Positions 14,880 to 22,679 are shown, counted from the first letter of the stretch. The stretch is 38,030 bases of DNA from Thermoplasmata archaeon (GCA_015063195.1 SUSX01000006.1:1-38030); one strand, 5' to 3'. The notes: generated by a model not told the origin, from the sequence alone. Numbers and translations are program-made.

Positions 14880-15956
14880 TCATTCAATTACCATGGTAAG
14901 TTTCGCGATATTCTCAGCGGATTCGCGGTTGAGTCCGTTGTCCCCGAGGATGGTGAATCTGTCTGGCCTTATTTTATGTGCGGTCATCAGGGCATCGACG
15001 ATATCATCGTTCTTGAGTCCCAATTCTGTAGCATTGACAGGTGCACCGATCTTCATCAATGCGTTCCTGATGGATTTCCAGTCTCCTCCGTGGAGATACA
15101 TCATCATAATGCATCCGACACCGCACTGTTCGCCGTGCATCGCCTTTCCGGGGTGCATTATGTCAAGCGCATGGGAGAACATATGTTCGGATCCGCTGGT
15201 GGGTCTGGAGCTTCCTGCAACAGCCATGGATATTCCTGAGATGATTATCGGTCTCATGGCAAGCCAAACGCTTTCCTCGGAGTTCGGTTTGATCATCTTT
15301 GCATTTTCCATGATGGTGTTTGCTGCATGCAATGAAAGTGAATGTGCAGAACTCGAGAAAGGTTCTGCTCTGAGACGGTGTGCGTAATCCCAATCCTTCA
15401 ATGCGGTAAGATTGGAAATGACATCTGCACATCCGGATGCAAGATATCTGTAAGGAGCGTCTGAAATCAGCTTTGTGTCTGCAAGAATGGCTGTGGGGGT
15501 AACTGCCTCTACAGATTTAGGCCCCATATCTGCTTTCAGCGATGCCCTGTTGGATGCAATACCGTCATGTGCAGCCGATGTAGGTACGCTGATGAAAGGA
15601 ATGTTGAGTTTGGAGGCAACCATCTTTGCGATGTCAATCTTGCTTCCTCCTCCTACAGCAACTATGAATTTGGATTTCGTTTCCTTTGCATGTTCAATGG
15701 CCTTTTCCACATTTGACAGGGTTGCTTCGCCTGTCATAAAATCGGAGATCGAATATCCGTCATCGGTAAGGAGATCTTTGATCTGACTTCCGGCGGATTT
15801 GTACGTGTTACTTCCGGAGATAATCATTCCAGTGTTCAAAAAGTTCAGGTGTTTGCTGAGTGGAACGATATCAGTGACGATGTCATGTCCTATCAGCACA
15901 TTCCTTGGAAATTCCATCGACCTTGCCTTGGTAAATTCGTCTCCCATTTTCTCCAT
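14880..15956 (-). CDS. egsA: sn-Glycerol-1-phosphate dehydrogenase
   Basis: 358 residues, full length. The enzyme reduces dihydroxyacetone phosphate to sn-glycerol-1-phosphate, the backbone of archaeal ether lipids, in the cytoplasm. Motifs: nucleotide-binding GGGSKID at 102-108, PTSAAHDGIAS at 125-135, and metal-ligand histidines in SEHMFSHALD (about 260) and AMHGEQCGVG (about 280), typical of the iron-alcohol-dehydrogenase-like fold. The gene is divergent from an iron-sulfur flavoprotein gene, 54 nt apart, with one TATA-like element between them. The ATG at 15956 lies close to the predicted start site, so the mRNA is nearly leaderless. Downstream is the UPF0179 gene. Confidence 0.95.
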   Translation of the reverse strand: MEKMGDEFTKARSMEFPRNVLIGHDIVTDIVPLSKHLNFLNTGMIISGSNTYKSAGSQIKDLLTDDGYSISDFMTGEATLSNVEKAIEHAKETKSKFIVAVGGGSKIDIAKMVASKLNIPFISVPTSAAHDGIASNRASLKADMGPKSVEAVTPTAILADTKLISDAPYRYLASGCADVISNLTALKDWDYAHRLRAEPFSSSAHSLSLHAANTIMENAKMIKPNSEESVWLAMRPIIISGISMAVAGSSRPTSGSEHMFSHALDIMHPGKAMHGEQCGVGCIMMMYLHGGDWKSIRNALMKIGAPVNATELGLKNDDIVDALMTAHKIRPDRFTILGDNGLNRESAENIAKLTMVIE

Positions 15957-15980
15957 CCAGTATAGGGTATGGGTTAAAAG

Positions 15981-15990
15981 GTTATAAAAA
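15981..15990. promoter_or_regulatory. Shared bidirectional TATA element between egsA and the flavoprotein gene
   Basis: GTTATAAAAA reads as TTATAAAAA on the plus strand and TTTTTATAA on the minus strand. Its centre (about 15986) is 25 nt from the ATG at 16011 and 30 nt from the ATG at 15956, so both genes could be transcribed leaderless or nearly so from one TBP site. Confidence 0.5.
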
Positions 15991-16010
15991 AGAAATGCCT
16001 AGTCCTGCTT

Positions 16011-16559
16011 ATGAAGGTACTAATCCTGTCAGGAGGTTTCAGAGGAGGAAACACGGATTGTCAGTGTAAATCCCTGTCCGATTATGTGAAATCTCAGGGA
16101 TTGGATGTATCATATATCCTTCTGTCTGAACTTCAGATAGGTCACTGCAGAGGATGTAACGTCTGTTCTGAATCGGGAACATGTTTTCTGAATGACGATA
16201 TGCCTTCTGTCTTCGATTTGTTTTCCGAAGCGGATGTTGTGATATTCGCTACGCCTGTACGTTTCAACGGTCCGTCGTCTGTCATAAAAACGATGATAGA
16301 TCGTTTCCAGGAACTTTGGAACAATCCGGAAAAAGTGAGTCATAAGAAGAGATTTATGTGCCTTTTGGCCAACAGCGGTTCCGACAATCCTGATATCCGT
16401 CCGATGAGAACTGTTTTCAGATCTTTCTGTTACTCTTTCGGGGGAGAATGGGTCGGCGATGCGATATCAATCGGTACCGACCGTACAAAGGACAATGTTG
16501 TCGGCGATGCGATAAAATTCTGGGATGAGGTTTACTCAGCAGTTACCAGGGAATCATAA
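16011..16559 (+). CDS. Iron-sulfur flavoprotein (Isf-like, NADPH-dependent FMN reductase fold)
   Basis: 182 residues with a flavodoxin-like fold: start KVLILSGGFRGGNT for FMN phosphate binding, and ATPVRFNGPSS for the flavin loop. A compact cysteine motif, CRGCNVCSESGTC (C-x2-C-x2-C-x5-C), matches the [4Fe-4S] site of methanogen Isf proteins, which pass electrons from ferredoxin and can reduce oxygen or peroxide (established for Methanosarcina Isf). Its second copy is at 17059-17622 and a desulfoferrodoxin gene is near, which fits oxidative defence. Predicted leaderless from the shared TATA element. The last 28 nt overlap the convergent gene that ends at 16532. Confidence 0.85.
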   Translation: MKVLILSGGFRGGNTDCQCKSLSDYVKSQGLDVSYILLSELQIGHCRGCNVCSESGTCFLNDDMPSVFDLFSEADVVIFATPVRFNGPSSVIKTMIDRFQELWNNPEKVSHKKRFMCLLANSGSDNPDIRPMRTVFRSFCYSFGGEWVGDAISIGTDRTKDNVVGDAIKFWDEVYSAVTRES

Positions 16560-17062
16560 CCTTCCATTTCACCTGTGTCCGCGTCAAGAATGAGAACTTT
16601 GCCCATTATTCCGATGGTTTCGGATATGTATTCAGTTTTGGTCTTCCCTGATTCAATCTCTTTACCGTTAACGAAGAATCCTATGGGCATCACAGAGTCT
16701 GATATTTCGAGTGCGTCGTGAATGAGTCCTTTCTCGGATGTGTGATTAGGGATAGCGATGGTATCGAAATTGGAACAGAGCGTGTCGAACACATCATCCA
16801 GTGTTTCGATACGGGTGATCAGGATGGTGTCCCTTCTTCTTATCTTGACCTCTTTGATAATGTCGCTGTTAATAGACCGTGATGAAAATCCGTCGATATC
16901 CAGAATGCCTACGGTATTGGATTTTGCACACTGTTCTTTCACATTTTCAATGAAGTCTGACCTCTCAGTGAGGTAGGGTTTCCCGTTTCTGAAAGAGAAT
17001 TTTCCGGAAACGAACTCTCCTCTTTTTCCTGAAATCGCTATAATGGGAATCAGCAGAATCAC
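16532..17062 (-). CDS. Divergent HisA/HisF-like protein, function unknown
   Basis: 176 residues starting at GTG (17062), which overlaps the TGA of the upstream flavoprotein gene as GTGA, so the pair is translationally coupled. The pattern of an IPIIAI start, a 'GEFVSGKFSFRNGKPYL' segment and a GILDIDGF strand followed by TILITRIET resembles the archaeal HisA-related TIM-barrel family, but the protein is shorter than HisA (about 240) and I cannot confirm the catalytic aspartates. It could be a partial barrel. The position between two iron-sulfur flavoprotein genes gives no direct hint of function. Its 3' end overlaps the convergent gene by 28 nt. Confidence 0.55.
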   Translation of the reverse strand: MILLIPIIAISGKRGEFVSGKFSFRNGKPYLTERSDFIENVKEQCAKSNTVGILDIDGFSSRSINSDIIKEVKIRRRDTILITRIETLDDVFDTLCSNFDTIAIPNHTSEKGLIHDALEISDSVMPIGFFVNGKEIESGKTKTEYISETIGIMGKVLILDADTGEMEGYDSLVTAE

Positions 17063-17622
17063 ATCTCTAATTGGAATTCGATACTGTTCAGATATCCTTC
17101 AACATAATCGGAGTTGATGAAATCTGTCATTCCTACGCCGGGAATCACAGAACCTGATGAATCGGATATTCCGAATGATTTCATTGTGTTGATGTATCTG
17201 GTCATGATGCTGCTGTACAGAAGTCCGTCAGGGGAGTTGCATGTAACGACAACCGAGAATTTGTTTACCTTTCCGAGATCGGCACTGATTCCCTTCTCAT
17301 TCTCTGTTACAAGAGGATACATACGGTCAAGGAATGTCTTCAGCGGACCGGTTTCCGAGCTGAAGTACACAGGTGTTGCAAAGAGCAGCATGTCACTTTC
17401 CTTGATTTTGTCGAGGATCTCGTTCATCTGATCCTTCTGAACACACTTTCCGGTTTTCTTGCAGGCCATACAGGATTTGCATCCCCCGAGTCCGAGGTCA
17501 TAGACGTTGATGATTTCTGTTTCGTAATCATATTTTGATGCAAGTTCTGCAGCTTTCTCTATGATCTGAGCGTTGGCACCGTTCTTTCTCGGACTGCCGT
17601 TGACCGCAAGCATTTTCTTCAT
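17059..17622 (-). CDS. Iron-sulfur flavoprotein (Isf-like), second copy
   Basis: 187 residues, NADPH-dependent FMN reductase/flavodoxin fold. FMN-binding start MLAVNGSPRKNGANAQ, compact [4Fe-4S] motif CKSCMACKKTGKC (C-x2-C-x2-C-x5-C) and ATPVYFSSETGPLKTFLDR. It is closer to the common Isf/WrbA-like pattern than the copy at 16011-16559. A TATA-like TTATTTAA at 17644-17651 on the minus strand sits 26 nt from the ATG, so the transcript is probably leaderless. Operon with the HisA-like gene; divergent from desulfoferrodoxin, with which it probably shares an oxygen-defence role. Confidence 0.88.
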   Translation of the reverse strand: MKKMLAVNGSPRKNGANAQIIEKAAELASKYDYETEIINVYDLGLGGCKSCMACKKTGKCVQKDQMNEILDKIKESDMLLFATPVYFSSETGPLKTFLDRMYPLVTENEKGISADLGKVNKFSVVVTCNSPDGLLYSSIMTRYINTMKSFGISDSSGSVIPGVGMTDFINSDYVEGYLNSIEFQLEM

Positions 17623-17643
17623 AGATGTCGGGATATTCTATGA

Positions 17644-17651
17644 TTAAATAA
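17644..17651 (-). promoter_or_regulatory. TATA box of the second flavoprotein gene
   Basis: TTATTTAA on the minus strand, centred about 26 nt from the ATG at 17622. Predicts a leaderless mRNA. Confidence 0.5.
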
Positions 17652-17698
17652 GTCTGACGAAAGTTAGGGGCATCAGGAATCATTGTTGATTAGCGATT

Positions 17699-17706
17699 TT
17701 TATATT
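17699..17706 (+). promoter_or_regulatory. TATA box of the desulfoferrodoxin gene
   Basis: TTTATATT, centred about 26 nt before the ATG at 17729. This distance favours that ATG over the in-frame GTG at 17714 and predicts a leaderless mRNA. Confidence 0.6.
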
Positions 17707-17728
17707 CACATAAGTGATAACATGCAGT

Positions 17729-18100
17729 ATGGCAGACATCTACAGATGTACAAAATGCGGAAAGATTGTTGAAGTCGAATTCGAAGGCCCAGGAAAACTT
17801 TCCTGCTGCGGAGAGGAGATGATCCTCCAGAAGCCTAAGACTGCAGACTACTCAACAGAGAAGCACGTACCTTACGTCGAGAAGGTCGACGGAGGAGTAT
17901 TGGTCAAGGTCGGTAAAGAGACAGCACACCCGATGGATGATGCCCACTACATCGTTTACATTCAGATCGAGGCAGACGGTGTCATCATGAGGAAATACCT
18001 CAAGCCCGGAGACAAACCCGAGGCATTCTTCAAGACCGATGCTTCCGTGATAAAGGCAGAGGAACTCTGTAACATCCACGGAGTTTGGGTTTCCGAATAA
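17729..18100 (+). CDS. dfx: Desulfoferrodoxin (superoxide reductase)
   Basis: 123 residues from the ATG at 17729. It reduces superoxide to hydrogen peroxide in the cytoplasm without making oxygen, the usual choice of anaerobes. An N-terminal desulforedoxin-type rubredoxin-like centre I has C7, C10, C26 and C27 (CTKCG...SCCG). The catalytic iron centre II has His ligands H46, H67, H73 and H117 and the cysteine ligand C114, with the conserved E44-K45 pair before H46. All ligands are present, so both centres should be functional (2Fe-SOR). Neighbouring iron-sulfur flavoproteins support an oxygen-stress group. A GC-rich hairpin follows the stop. Confidence 0.95.
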   Translation: MADIYRCTKCGKIVEVEFEGPGKLSCCGEEMILQKPKTADYSTEKHVPYVEKVDGGVLVKVGKETAHPMDDAHYIVYIQIEADGVIMRKYLKPGDKPEAFFKTDASVIKAEELCNIHGVWVSE

Positions 18101-18110
18101 AACTATAAAC

Positions 18111-18130
18111 GGGGCACCTTCCGGTGCTCC
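18111..18130 (+). terminator. Terminator hairpin after desulfoferrodoxin
   Basis: GGGGCACC-TTCC-GGTGCTCC, eight pairs including one G-U, followed by a T-containing stretch that merges with the TATA region of pcc1 (18139-18146). Confidence 0.5.
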
Positions 18131-18170
18131 GCAACATCTTTTAAAGAAATTTGCTATAGTTGCGGATACA

Positions 18171-18434
18171 ATGATGGAGATGCAGTTAAGGATGAGTTAC
18201 GCGGATTCCACGTCCGCATTGACAGTGTACAACGCAATAGTCCCTGATGATGACGGTTATGTAACATCATCAATTGAGGGAAATGACGTGGTATTCAATC
18301 TGAAAGCTGCAAACGCAGGTCAGATGAGATCCGCAATGGACGATCTCCTGGCGTGTGTGAAGATCGCAGAGGAGGCCTTAGGCCTCGTCTCCGTTTCCGC
18401 TTCTGACCTTGACAGCGATTCCCTTCTTGAATGA
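18171..18434 (+). CDS. pcc1: KEOPS complex subunit Pcc1
   Basis: 87 residues. Pcc1 is the dimerising subunit of the KEOPS complex that makes N6-threonylcarbamoyladenosine on tRNA with Kae1 and Bud32. The family pattern is present: LTVYNAIVPDDDGYV, VVFNLKAANAGQMRSAMDDL, LLACVKIAEEAL. TTTTAAAG at 18139-18146 predicts a start site about 3 nt before the ATG, so nearly leaderless; a second ATG directly follows the first. The last 57 nt overlap the end of the convergent tgtA gene, giving the acidic tail SASDLDSDSLLE, which is coded on top of tgtA. No other KEOPS genes are in the window. Confidence 0.85.
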   Translation: MMEMQLRMSYADSTSALTVYNAIVPDDDGYVTSSIEGNDVVFNLKAANAGQMRSAMDDLLACVKIAEEALGLVSVSASDLDSDSLLE

Positions 18435-20306
18435 TTCAACTTCCTTCTTGATGAGAAGTGCACGTCCGGTTGCCAGGAATTTATCGTTCTTGTCTACTAC
18501 AATCACTTCTTCCATGGGTCTGATTTCAGGATCCATGTCGAGTACGAACTGACAGAATGCATTCCTTCCTTCGGAGACGAACGGAACGGAATCATCGTTG
18601 ACAACCACTCTCATGAAGGGTGAGGGTACGGAAGCAAGAATCCTTGCGGCACCTTCGGCCCTAAGGGTGTACAATCCGTCTCCTGCTCTGAGAGACAGGA
18701 TGTGTTCTCCGTCCGAGATGACGTTTCTTATCTTTCCTGTCTTCCTGCTCTTGACGATATCTATCTTTCCGCGGAAGAGAGCGTTTGTTGCTTCTATTCC
18801 GAACTGGTAGTTGGAGATGGCTCTTGCACGGAGCTGGTCTGCATCGTATTCCATCGTTCCGTCATTGTCTATCTCATCGTATTCCTTCACTTCTACGAAT
18901 CCCATCTTCTCGATGAAATCGAAGGTAAGTGCATCAGCGGTGTTTTCTGTCTCCGCATCGGTGAGTTTGGGGAAGAGAGACTGTGCCAAAGGATAGATCT
19001 CATCGAGATCTGCAGGAACCGGTCCGAACGGAGATATGACTATCGGAGTGTATCCTGATCTCCTGACCTTATCGAATTCGGCTGCCCATGCCCTACTGTA
19101 GGGTTTTCCGCTGTCGGGGAATATTGCAGCCTTGTCGGTGGGAGGTACGTATCTTTCCATGACTCTCTTCTCGTATCTGTTGAAAAGAGGCCTTGCTCTT
19201 GATTCAACACCTGTGTAGAACATTGCACCGTCACGGCTGATAGGTTCGGTAAGCTCGAGGAATTCAGAGTGTTCCTTGATACGCCTAAGGGCATCGAGAA
19301 GAGCAGGATGTGCCCTGCATCTCATCTCTACAAGTTCCCAAAGTCTTCCTTCACGGATGTATCTCTTTACGAGTGCGAGTTCCGATGTGATCTGGTACAG
19401 GTTGTGACGTGCTATAACCTTCGTACGCTGATCCTTGGTGAGTTTTTTCAGTGATTCGAGGGTGTGTCCGCGGCATGCAGGGCAGTTACAGTCAAGTGAC
19501 TGCATATCGGCAAGTCTGAATGTTCCGTCAATGAACATAAGTCTGTCATCTCTTGCGAACTTTGCATATGATGCGGAATCAAATAGGTCGCATCCGAGCA
19601 ATGTTGCCAAAGCAAGAATCATGGGGTGTCCTGCACCGAAAAGGTGGACGGGCCTGTTGGGGTTGAGTCCCTTCTTGGATGAGACGATGACATCGACCAA
19701 TTCGAGATACCTGTACTGTTCCATCAGAGGCACTACTCCTCCGATAGGGTGTACGTCCACATCCATGGTGGCCATTTTCTCCGCACAGTATTCTCTCAGA
19801 TCCGGATATACTGAACCCTGAACGACACCGTTGATCATCATCTCTCCTTTCATGTCGCAGGCGACCTGCATCCTTTCCAATGTGACCTCGATGGACTTTG
19901 CAGTCTCTTCTTTGGTCCAGTAGGGTTCGGTGAAGATATCGAGGACTGTTCCGATATCGGTTCCGATATCCTTCTGGAACTGAACCATCTCTTCGTTGGT
20001 GACCTCTACCTCACCGTACATGTGACTCTGAAAAGTTCCTGAATCAGTCATGATGACTCCTTCAAAATCAAGCATTTTGTGGAGTCCTTCTTCCAACGCC
20101 CTTTCCTTAAGGTCGGCGTTGTTCTTGATGATGTATGAATTGGTGATGAGTGCCCTGAAACCGAATTCATCGTAGAGCTCTCTGGGGGGGACTGTGAAAA
20201 TCTTAGGGTTGACTACAGGCAGGAGTGCAGGTGTCTCAAGCACACCGGATCTTGTATGGAACTTACCGATTCTTGCAAGTCCGTCTCTCTTTACTACTTC
20301 AAACAT
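18378..20306 (-). CDS. tgtA: Archaeosine tRNA-guanine transglycosylase
   Basis: 642 residues, full length. It exchanges guanine 15 in the tRNA D-loop for preQ0, the first step to archaeosine. The N-terminal TIM barrel carries MTDSGTFQSH with Asp88, the nucleophile region CDLFDSASY (D243) and a zinc site C273, C275, C278 with a following His. The C-terminal region (about 560-642) is a PUA domain (IVSRKTGKIRNV-type start at 'IVKSRKTGKIRN', AEGAARILASVPSPFMRVVV, FLATGRALL), so catalysis and tRNA binding are on one chain. Second in a two-gene unit, 4 nt after a small unknown gene. Its 3' end overlaps convergent pcc1. Confidence 0.95.
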   Translation of the reverse strand: MFEVVKRDGLARIGKFHTRSGVLETPALLPVVNPKIFTVPPRELYDEFGFRALITNSYIIKNNADLKERALEEGLHKMLDFEGVIMTDSGTFQSHMYGEVEVTNEEMVQFQKDIGTDIGTVLDIFTEPYWTKEETAKSIEVTLERMQVACDMKGEMMINGVVQGSVYPDLREYCAEKMATMDVDVHPIGGVVPLMEQYRYLELVDVIVSSKKGLNPNRPVHLFGAGHPMILALATLLGCDLFDSASYAKFARDDRLMFIDGTFRLADMQSLDCNCPACRGHTLESLKKLTKDQRTKVIARHNLYQITSELALVKRYIREGRLWELVEMRCRAHPALLDALRRIKEHSEFLELTEPISRDGAMFYTGVESRARPLFNRYEKRVMERYVPPTDKAAIFPDSGKPYSRAWAAEFDKVRRSGYTPIVISPFGPVPADLDEIYPLAQSLFPKLTDAETENTADALTFDFIEKMGFVEVKEYDEIDNDGTMEYDADQLRARAISNYQFGIEATNALFRGKIDIVKSRKTGKIRNVISDGEHILSLRAGDGLYTLRAEGAARILASVPSPFMRVVVNDDSVPFVSEGRNAFCQFVLDMDPEIRPMEEVIVVDKNDKFLATGRALLIKKEVESFKKGIAVKVRSGNGDEA

Positions 20307-20310
20307 CTAA

Positions 20311-20706
20311 TCACATGATCCTGTTCTTCTGTATATCACAGTAGACCTTTGAAATGGCATTTTTGACAAGTACGTCCGGAATGTCTTCAATAATCGATTG
20401 GTCCCATTCCAATGCGGGACGCTGGATGATCATGGGTCTGGGAGTGCATCCGCATGTTTCCTCATCGGGTTCCAACATCTTGATTTCCAATCCGTTGAGG
20501 ATATCCTTGACCTCCATTCCGTTGATGAAAAGCTGGTTGACGCCGTCGGTAGGTACGCCCTTGTACTGGGATGAGATGTCTGCCGACTGCATTTCGAACA
20601 CAAGATCTCTGAGATACTGTTCCATCTCTTCGGTTGTCTTTCTTCTGATATCCTTGTCAGGAAGTGCTTTGTTTGAGAATCTGTATTCTATGTCAATCAT
20701 TGCCAT
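20311..20706 (-). CDS. Small protein, possibly DUF2703-like, upstream of tgtA
   Basis: 131 residues from the ATG at 20706 (MAMIDIEYRFS). An open frame extends to 20805 but would run into the divergent pth2 gene, while a TATA-like TTATTTCA at 20729-20736 lies 26 nt before 20706, so a leaderless start there is preferred. The segment NQLFINGMEVKDILNG followed by CGC and a closing IIEDIPDVLVKNAISKV resembles the thioredoxin-like DUF2703 family, but the match is loose. It is coupled to tgtA (4 nt gap), which might mean a role with tRNA modification or simply shared transcription. Confidence 0.6.
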   Translation of the reverse strand: MAMIDIEYRFSNKALPDKDIRRKTTEEMEQYLRDLVFEMQSADISSQYKGVPTDGVNQLFINGMEVKDILNGLEIKMLEPDEETCGCTPRPMIIQRPALEWDQSIIEDIPDVLVKNAISKVYCDIQKNRIM

Positions 20707-20728
20707 ATGCGTGGGATAATCGACATAT

Positions 20729-20736
20729 GAAATAAG
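20729..20736 (-). promoter_or_regulatory. TATA box of the unknown gene-tgtA unit
   Basis: TTATTTCA on the minus strand, centred about 26 nt from the ATG at 20706. It decides the start of the small gene. Confidence 0.5.
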
Positions 20737-20752
20737 GGTTTTGCACAGTACC

Positions 20753-20759
20753 TTTAAGA
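20753..20759 (+). promoter_or_regulatory. TATA box of pth2
   Basis: TTTAAGA, centred about 26 nt before the ATG at 20782. Predicts a leaderless mRNA and supports the extended N-terminus of Pth2. Confidence 0.45.
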
Positions 20760-20781
20760 CGTATGTGCGAATGTCTGAGTT

Positions 20782-21171
20782 ATGGCATTCAGAGCCCCCT
20801 TCCAAAAAGCCCCTGTAGATGAAACGAAAATGGTAATTGTCATGAGATCGGATCTCAAGATGAGCAAGGGTAAAATTGCAGCTCAGGCCTCACATGCCGC
20901 AGTCAACTGCGCATTCGCTGCAAAGAAGAAGGATCCCAAAACATTCGACAAGTGGATGAATGAGGGTCAGCGTAAGGTCGTGCTGAAGGTGGATTCCGAA
21001 GCCAAACTTTTCGAGATCAAGGCAGCAGTGGATGCCAACGGTCTCGTAAATTCCATAATTACCGATGCAGGCCGTACGGAAATCGCACCCGGTACAGTCA
21101 CATGCATCGGAATCGGTCCGACCGGAGAATCCGTTGTGGATAAGATTACAGGCGATCTTTCGATGCTTTGA
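20782..21171 (+). CDS. pth2: Peptidyl-tRNA hydrolase, archaeal/eukaryotic type
   Basis: 129 residues. Pth2 frees tRNA from peptidyl-tRNA that drops off the ribosome. Conserved segments: VIVMRSDLKMSKGKIAAQAS with the catalytic-region lysine, HAAVNCA, KVVLKVDSE, ITDAGRTEIAPGT and CIGIGPTGE, all in the usual order. It carries about 15 residues before MVIVMRSD that most archaeal homologues lack; a predicted TATA box 26 nt before the first ATG supports this longer start, although the internal Met17 would give the classical form. The 3' end overlaps convergent thiE by 26 nt. Confidence 0.93.
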   Translation: MAFRAPFQKAPVDETKMVIVMRSDLKMSKGKIAAQASHAAVNCAFAAKKKDPKTFDKWMNEGQRKVVLKVDSEAKLFEIKAAVDANGLVNSIITDAGRTEIAPGTVTCIGIGPTGESVVDKITGDLSML

Positions 21172-21778
21172 TGACGGATTTCAGTTCCCTGCACGCCGAC
21201 GGGATATCATCCTGGGATACCACAGCAGATATCACGGCGATACCGTCCGCACCGTTCCCTATAACCTGAGGTGTATTCTCCCTGTTGATTCCGCCGATTG
21301 CTACAATCGGAAGATCAGTCATCTTTCTGAGTTCTCTCAGCATCTCGATGCCGTGTCCTGAACCTGCATCGGATTTGGATGATGTGTCAAAAATAGGACT
21401 CAGGGCTATGTAATCGGAACCGTCCGATATCGCCTTCTCAGCTTCCGATACGGATCCGACCGAACATCCTATTATGAAGTTCCTGTCAACCAGTTTTCTG
21501 ATATCTGGCACAGGCATATCGTCCTGTCCGACATGTATGCCGTCCGCATTGGATCTGATGGCAGCATCCAAACGGTCGTTCACAATGAATGTGACTCCGT
21601 ACCTCTTTGTGATCTCTCTGATTTCCGATGCGATTTTCAGGAATTCCGCATCATCGATATCCTTGTCTCTGAATTGGATGATGTCGGCTCCCCCTTCACA
21701 GGCAAGCCTTGCAACTTCCTGATGGGATCTGCCTTTTGACAGTTGCGAATCCGTTACCACGTAAAGGTCGTAATTCAT
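21146..21778 (-). CDS. thiE: Thiamine-phosphate synthase, ThiE type
   Basis: 210 residues. ThiE joins hydroxymethylpyrimidine diphosphate and thiazole phosphate to thiamine phosphate on a TIM barrel. Seen: DIIQFRDKDIDD, FIVNDRLDAAIRSNADGIHV with GQDD for diphosphate/metal, GCSV, LSPIFDTSSKSD and AIGGINRENTPQV, in family order. The ATG at 21778 shares its A with the TGA of thiM (TGATG), so translation is coupled; a GTG one codon earlier is also possible. With thiM it forms a thiamine salvage unit. A separate ThiN domain exists in the thiDN gene of this window, so the same reaction may be encoded twice. Confidence 0.93.
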   Translation of the reverse strand: MNYDLYVVTDSQLSKGRSHQEVARLACEGGADIIQFRDKDIDDAEFLKIASEIREITKRYGVTFIVNDRLDAAIRSNADGIHVGQDDMPVPDIRKLVDRNFIIGCSVGSVSEAEKAISDGSDYIALSPIFDTSSKSDAGSGHGIEMLRELRKMTDLPIVAIGGINRENTPQVIGNGADGIAVISAVVSQDDIPSACRELKSVIKASKDRL

Positions 21779-22560
21779 CACTGCACCTTTGCCATACTGT
21801 CAAGTTCATCATCGGTAAGGTTGCTCAGCGAATCGAAAAGGGATACTTTGAACGATCCCGGGCCTCTGGAGTTAGGTTCTGCCAATTCTCCAGCAACGGT
21901 AAATGCGGTGATTGCGGATGCAACAGATTCGACGGAAGGGCCGTTTGCACCTACATAGCTGGCTACTACACACGAGAGCATGCATCCGGTTCCGGAGACT
22001 CTGTCCATGAGGGCGGATCCGTTCGAGAGTTTCAGGGTCTTTTCTCCGTCTGAAACGAAATCCGTCTCACCGCTCATTGCGGCTATACAGTTGTATTTCT
22101 TTGCCAAAGCCTCTACTGCTGAGGAATCGCTTCCCTGAGATACGGAATCGACACCTCTTACCTCTCCGCCCATTCCTGCTATGAAGTTGATCTCACCTGC
22201 ATTACCTTTGATGACTGCAACCTTTACTTTGGAAAGGATTGTTTCAACAACCTGATTCCTGTAGTTGCTGGCACCTGCTCCTACAGGATCGAAAATAACT
22301 GGAACGGAGTTTTTGTTGGCGATTACACCTGCATGGATCATGGCTTCTACTGTTCTCTCATTAAGAGTTCCGATGTTAAGAACGACGGCAGATGCAATCC
22401 TGGAAATGTCATTGATGTCCTTCACCTCATCAGTCATGATGGGCGATCCGCCGGCACAGATGGTGACATTGGCACAATCATTGACTGTGACATAGTTTGT
22501 GATGATGTGCACGAGTGGTCTGTCGTTCCTGACCTTATCCATGTAGGTGGAAAAATTCAT
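21778..22560 (-). CDS. thiM: Hydroxyethylthiazole kinase
   Basis: 260 residues. ThiM phosphorylates the thiazole moiety for thiamine salvage. Ribokinase-like features: PLVHIITNYVTVNDCANVTI, GGSPIMTDE, PVIFDPVGAGASNYR, IKGNAGEINFIAG and RVSGTGCMLSCVVAS, which includes the anion-hole GTGC with catalytic Cys. TTATAATT-type TATA at 22583-22590 sits about 26 nt from the ATG, so leaderless. I looked for a TPP riboswitch in the 119 nt upstream and saw none of its conserved CTGAGA core. Operon with thiE. Confidence 0.94.
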   Translation of the reverse strand: MNFSTYMDKVRNDRPLVHIITNYVTVNDCANVTICAGGSPIMTDEVKDINDISRIASAVVLNIGTLNERTVEAMIHAGVIANKNSVPVIFDPVGAGASNYRNQVVETILSKVKVAVIKGNAGEINFIAGMGGEVRGVDSVSQGSDSSAVEALAKKYNCIAAMSGETDFVSDGEKTLKLSNGSALMDRVSGTGCMLSCVVASYVGANGPSVESVASAITAFTVAGELAEPNSRGPGSFKVSLFDSLSNLTDDELDSMAKVQ

Positions 22561-22582
22561 GAATCCATATAATAGGCGACAG

Positions 22583-22590
22583 TTATAATT
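22583..22590 (-). promoter_or_regulatory. TATA box of thiM-thiE
   Basis: AATTATAA on the minus strand, centred about 26 nt from the ATG at 22560. Predicts a leaderless mRNA, leaving no room for a riboswitch. Confidence 0.55.
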
Positions 22591-22644
22591 TAATCGGTTT
22601 TCTGTCCTATATTATAGAAAAGCGCGTATGCGTGCGGATAACCT

Positions 22645-22652
22645 TTTTATAA
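22645..22652 (+). promoter_or_regulatory. TATA box of the FKBP gene
   Basis: TTTTATAA, centred about 31 nt before the ATG at 22680; predicts a leader of about 5 nt. Confidence 0.5.
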
Positions 22653-22679
22653 GGAACGGCTCATGTACGCCTGTTTAAA

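Noticed and set aside
20707-20805. Longer start for the gene upstream of tgtA
   Set aside because: It would enter the divergent pth2 gene and pass through the promoter region; the ATG at 20706 has a TATA-like element at the right distance.
22561-22679. TPP riboswitch upstream of thiM or thiDN
   Set aside because: The conserved CTGAGA and ACCTGAT-like segments are absent and the TATA boxes lie about 26 nt from the ATGs, leaving no leader.
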